Shown here: positions 62,955 through 64,000 of the stretch, in pieces
Layout of the letters: each line of letters opens with the position of its first letter
How positions within the stretch are numbered: the first letter of the stretch is position 1
Source of the DNA: Coprinus comatus
Lineage: Eukaryota; Basidiomycota; Agaricomycetes; Agaricales; Agaricaceae
Assembly (NCBI GenBank): GCA_034638255.1
Contig: JAWPGT010000009.1
Location: forward strand, 744,001 to 808,000
Length of the DNA stretch: 64,000 bases
Direction: 5' to 3'
Made by a program: the position numbers and the translations under genes
The notes under the pieces: model-generated
The model's database searches: none
What the model saw: only the letters and a program-made list of their open reading frames with translations
What the model was told of the DNA's origin: nothing

Positions 62955-64000
62955 GGCGAGAAGGCTTATGATCTACGCTACACATTACGCACGCACCTAC
63001 TCTGACACATCCGGCGTGGGTGGCTGAGATAAACTGTATAGTCAACAATCCTAAAGCTTTCACAAAACAATGACAAGCATTAGCATTACATAATCAAATT
63101 CCTGCTATTTCGCGTCGAAGTTCAATCTCGCCCTTATTGCGGTCTTGAGGCCCATTTCACTAATTTGCGAAGCTTTCTCGGCGTTTATATCCACCACAGA
63201 AACTCTCGGGAACTACTTTGGAAAAGTCGAAAACATAATCATGATATATTTAGCTTCATCGTCCTGCTTCAGAGTTCACGTTCACTCTCCAATGACCACA
63301 GGCATGTATTACCTCAAATGAAAATGACTCTGGAAAAAACTACAAAGTTGACAGAATAACCAGAGCTTACTCGATATGTACCAAGCATTGATGCAATGCA
63401 GACTGTTATTAAGGCAACTTTGTCCCGTGTCAAGGGAGAAAGAGCGCGGCAGGATTGTGTCACATAAACGGTAAACTCCACTACAGTTTGTGGATAGGTA
63501 TTAAAGCCTGAAGAGAACAAGGAGCCCTGAAGCACTGATCAAGCTGCAAAGATGCTGAAGTTTTGAAGTCATAAGGGCTTGATTCATCTTTCGACAACTT
63601 TTAAAATTGTTATGCATGGACGTTGATTTGCTAGGAAACTTTACTACAACATTTCAACCTCATACACTTTACCGTACTGTTACATCAACATATCTTGTAC
63701 ATACTACATACTACTTCCACAATCCTTCAAGTTGTGTTCCCATGAGTACCGAATCCTCTTATCCGACTTAAGTACCCATTTCCTCACAAGGCAGTCTTGT
63801 ACCTGTCCCTGAGAACTTCTATCTGTTTATCCCTCTCGACGTGATTGTTAGATTTCCACCTGCTCTCCACCGGATTGGCTCTCTTTGTAACCGCTAGCTG
63901 ACAGGCAGTAACTCCAGTCCCCGTTCTTCCATGACCCGCAATGAGTGGTTTTGTTTGCGTTAGGAGTTCCACTATAGAGATTTATCGCTTGAACGAGTCG
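62955..64000. other. Intergenic region upstream of eL28
   Basis: The first few hundred bases should hold the eL28 promoter. No frame with recognised features is present; a 62-codon minus-strand frame at 63784-63972 is probably chance. Confidence 0.5.

Overview
The window is nuclear DNA of a filamentous basidiomycete, most probably Agaricomycotina. The evidence is dense short GT-AG introns (mostly 45-65 nt), the gene content (a KRE6/SKN1-type GH16 glucan protein, a GPI-tailed chitin deacetylase, an RNA-dependent RNA polymerase, a NACHT-type STAND ATPase, F-box remnants) and the absence of any bacterial-style operon. The clade call is an inference from protein families and intron style; no rRNA or other marker gene is present.

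Layout. 1-11 kb: the 5' part of a TORC1 raptor/KOG1 gene (minus, cut by the window edge) sits head-to-head, 65 bp apart, with a dynactin p150 gene (plus). A two-finger C2H2 gene with a very repetitive C-terminal region follows. 11-12.8 kb is T/C-rich and gene-free. 12.8-25 kb: a NACHT NTPase, a KRE6/SKN1-type GH16 gene, adenosine kinase and a decayed F-box gene. 25-46 kb is gene-poor; its only clear genes are two Msn2/Msn4-type zinc-finger paralogues (27.3-28.4 kb minus, 37.1-39.3 kb plus) that diverge from an 8.7 kb spacer. 46-60 kb is compact: centrin/CDC31 (minus) and RdRP (plus) share a 230 bp promoter, then a conserved protein of unknown function, a chitin deacetylase and a TRF4-type poly(A) polymerase. 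60-64 kb holds ribosomal protein eL28, a small decayed coding fragment and a 26-base poly-G run.

The genes do not form one pathway. Shared themes are cell-wall building (GH16, chitin deacetylase), RNA-level control (RdRP, TRF4), growth and stress signalling (raptor, Msn2/4-like factors) and cytoskeleton (dynactin, centrin). Several conserved genes carry a single-base frame break or in-frame stop, often in short repeats: dynactin 6570, C2H2 about 9614, RdRP about 49791 and 49930-49950. This pattern suggests residual assembly indels at least as strongly as true mutation. I found no tRNA or rRNA gene, intact transposon, CRISPR array or convincing new system.
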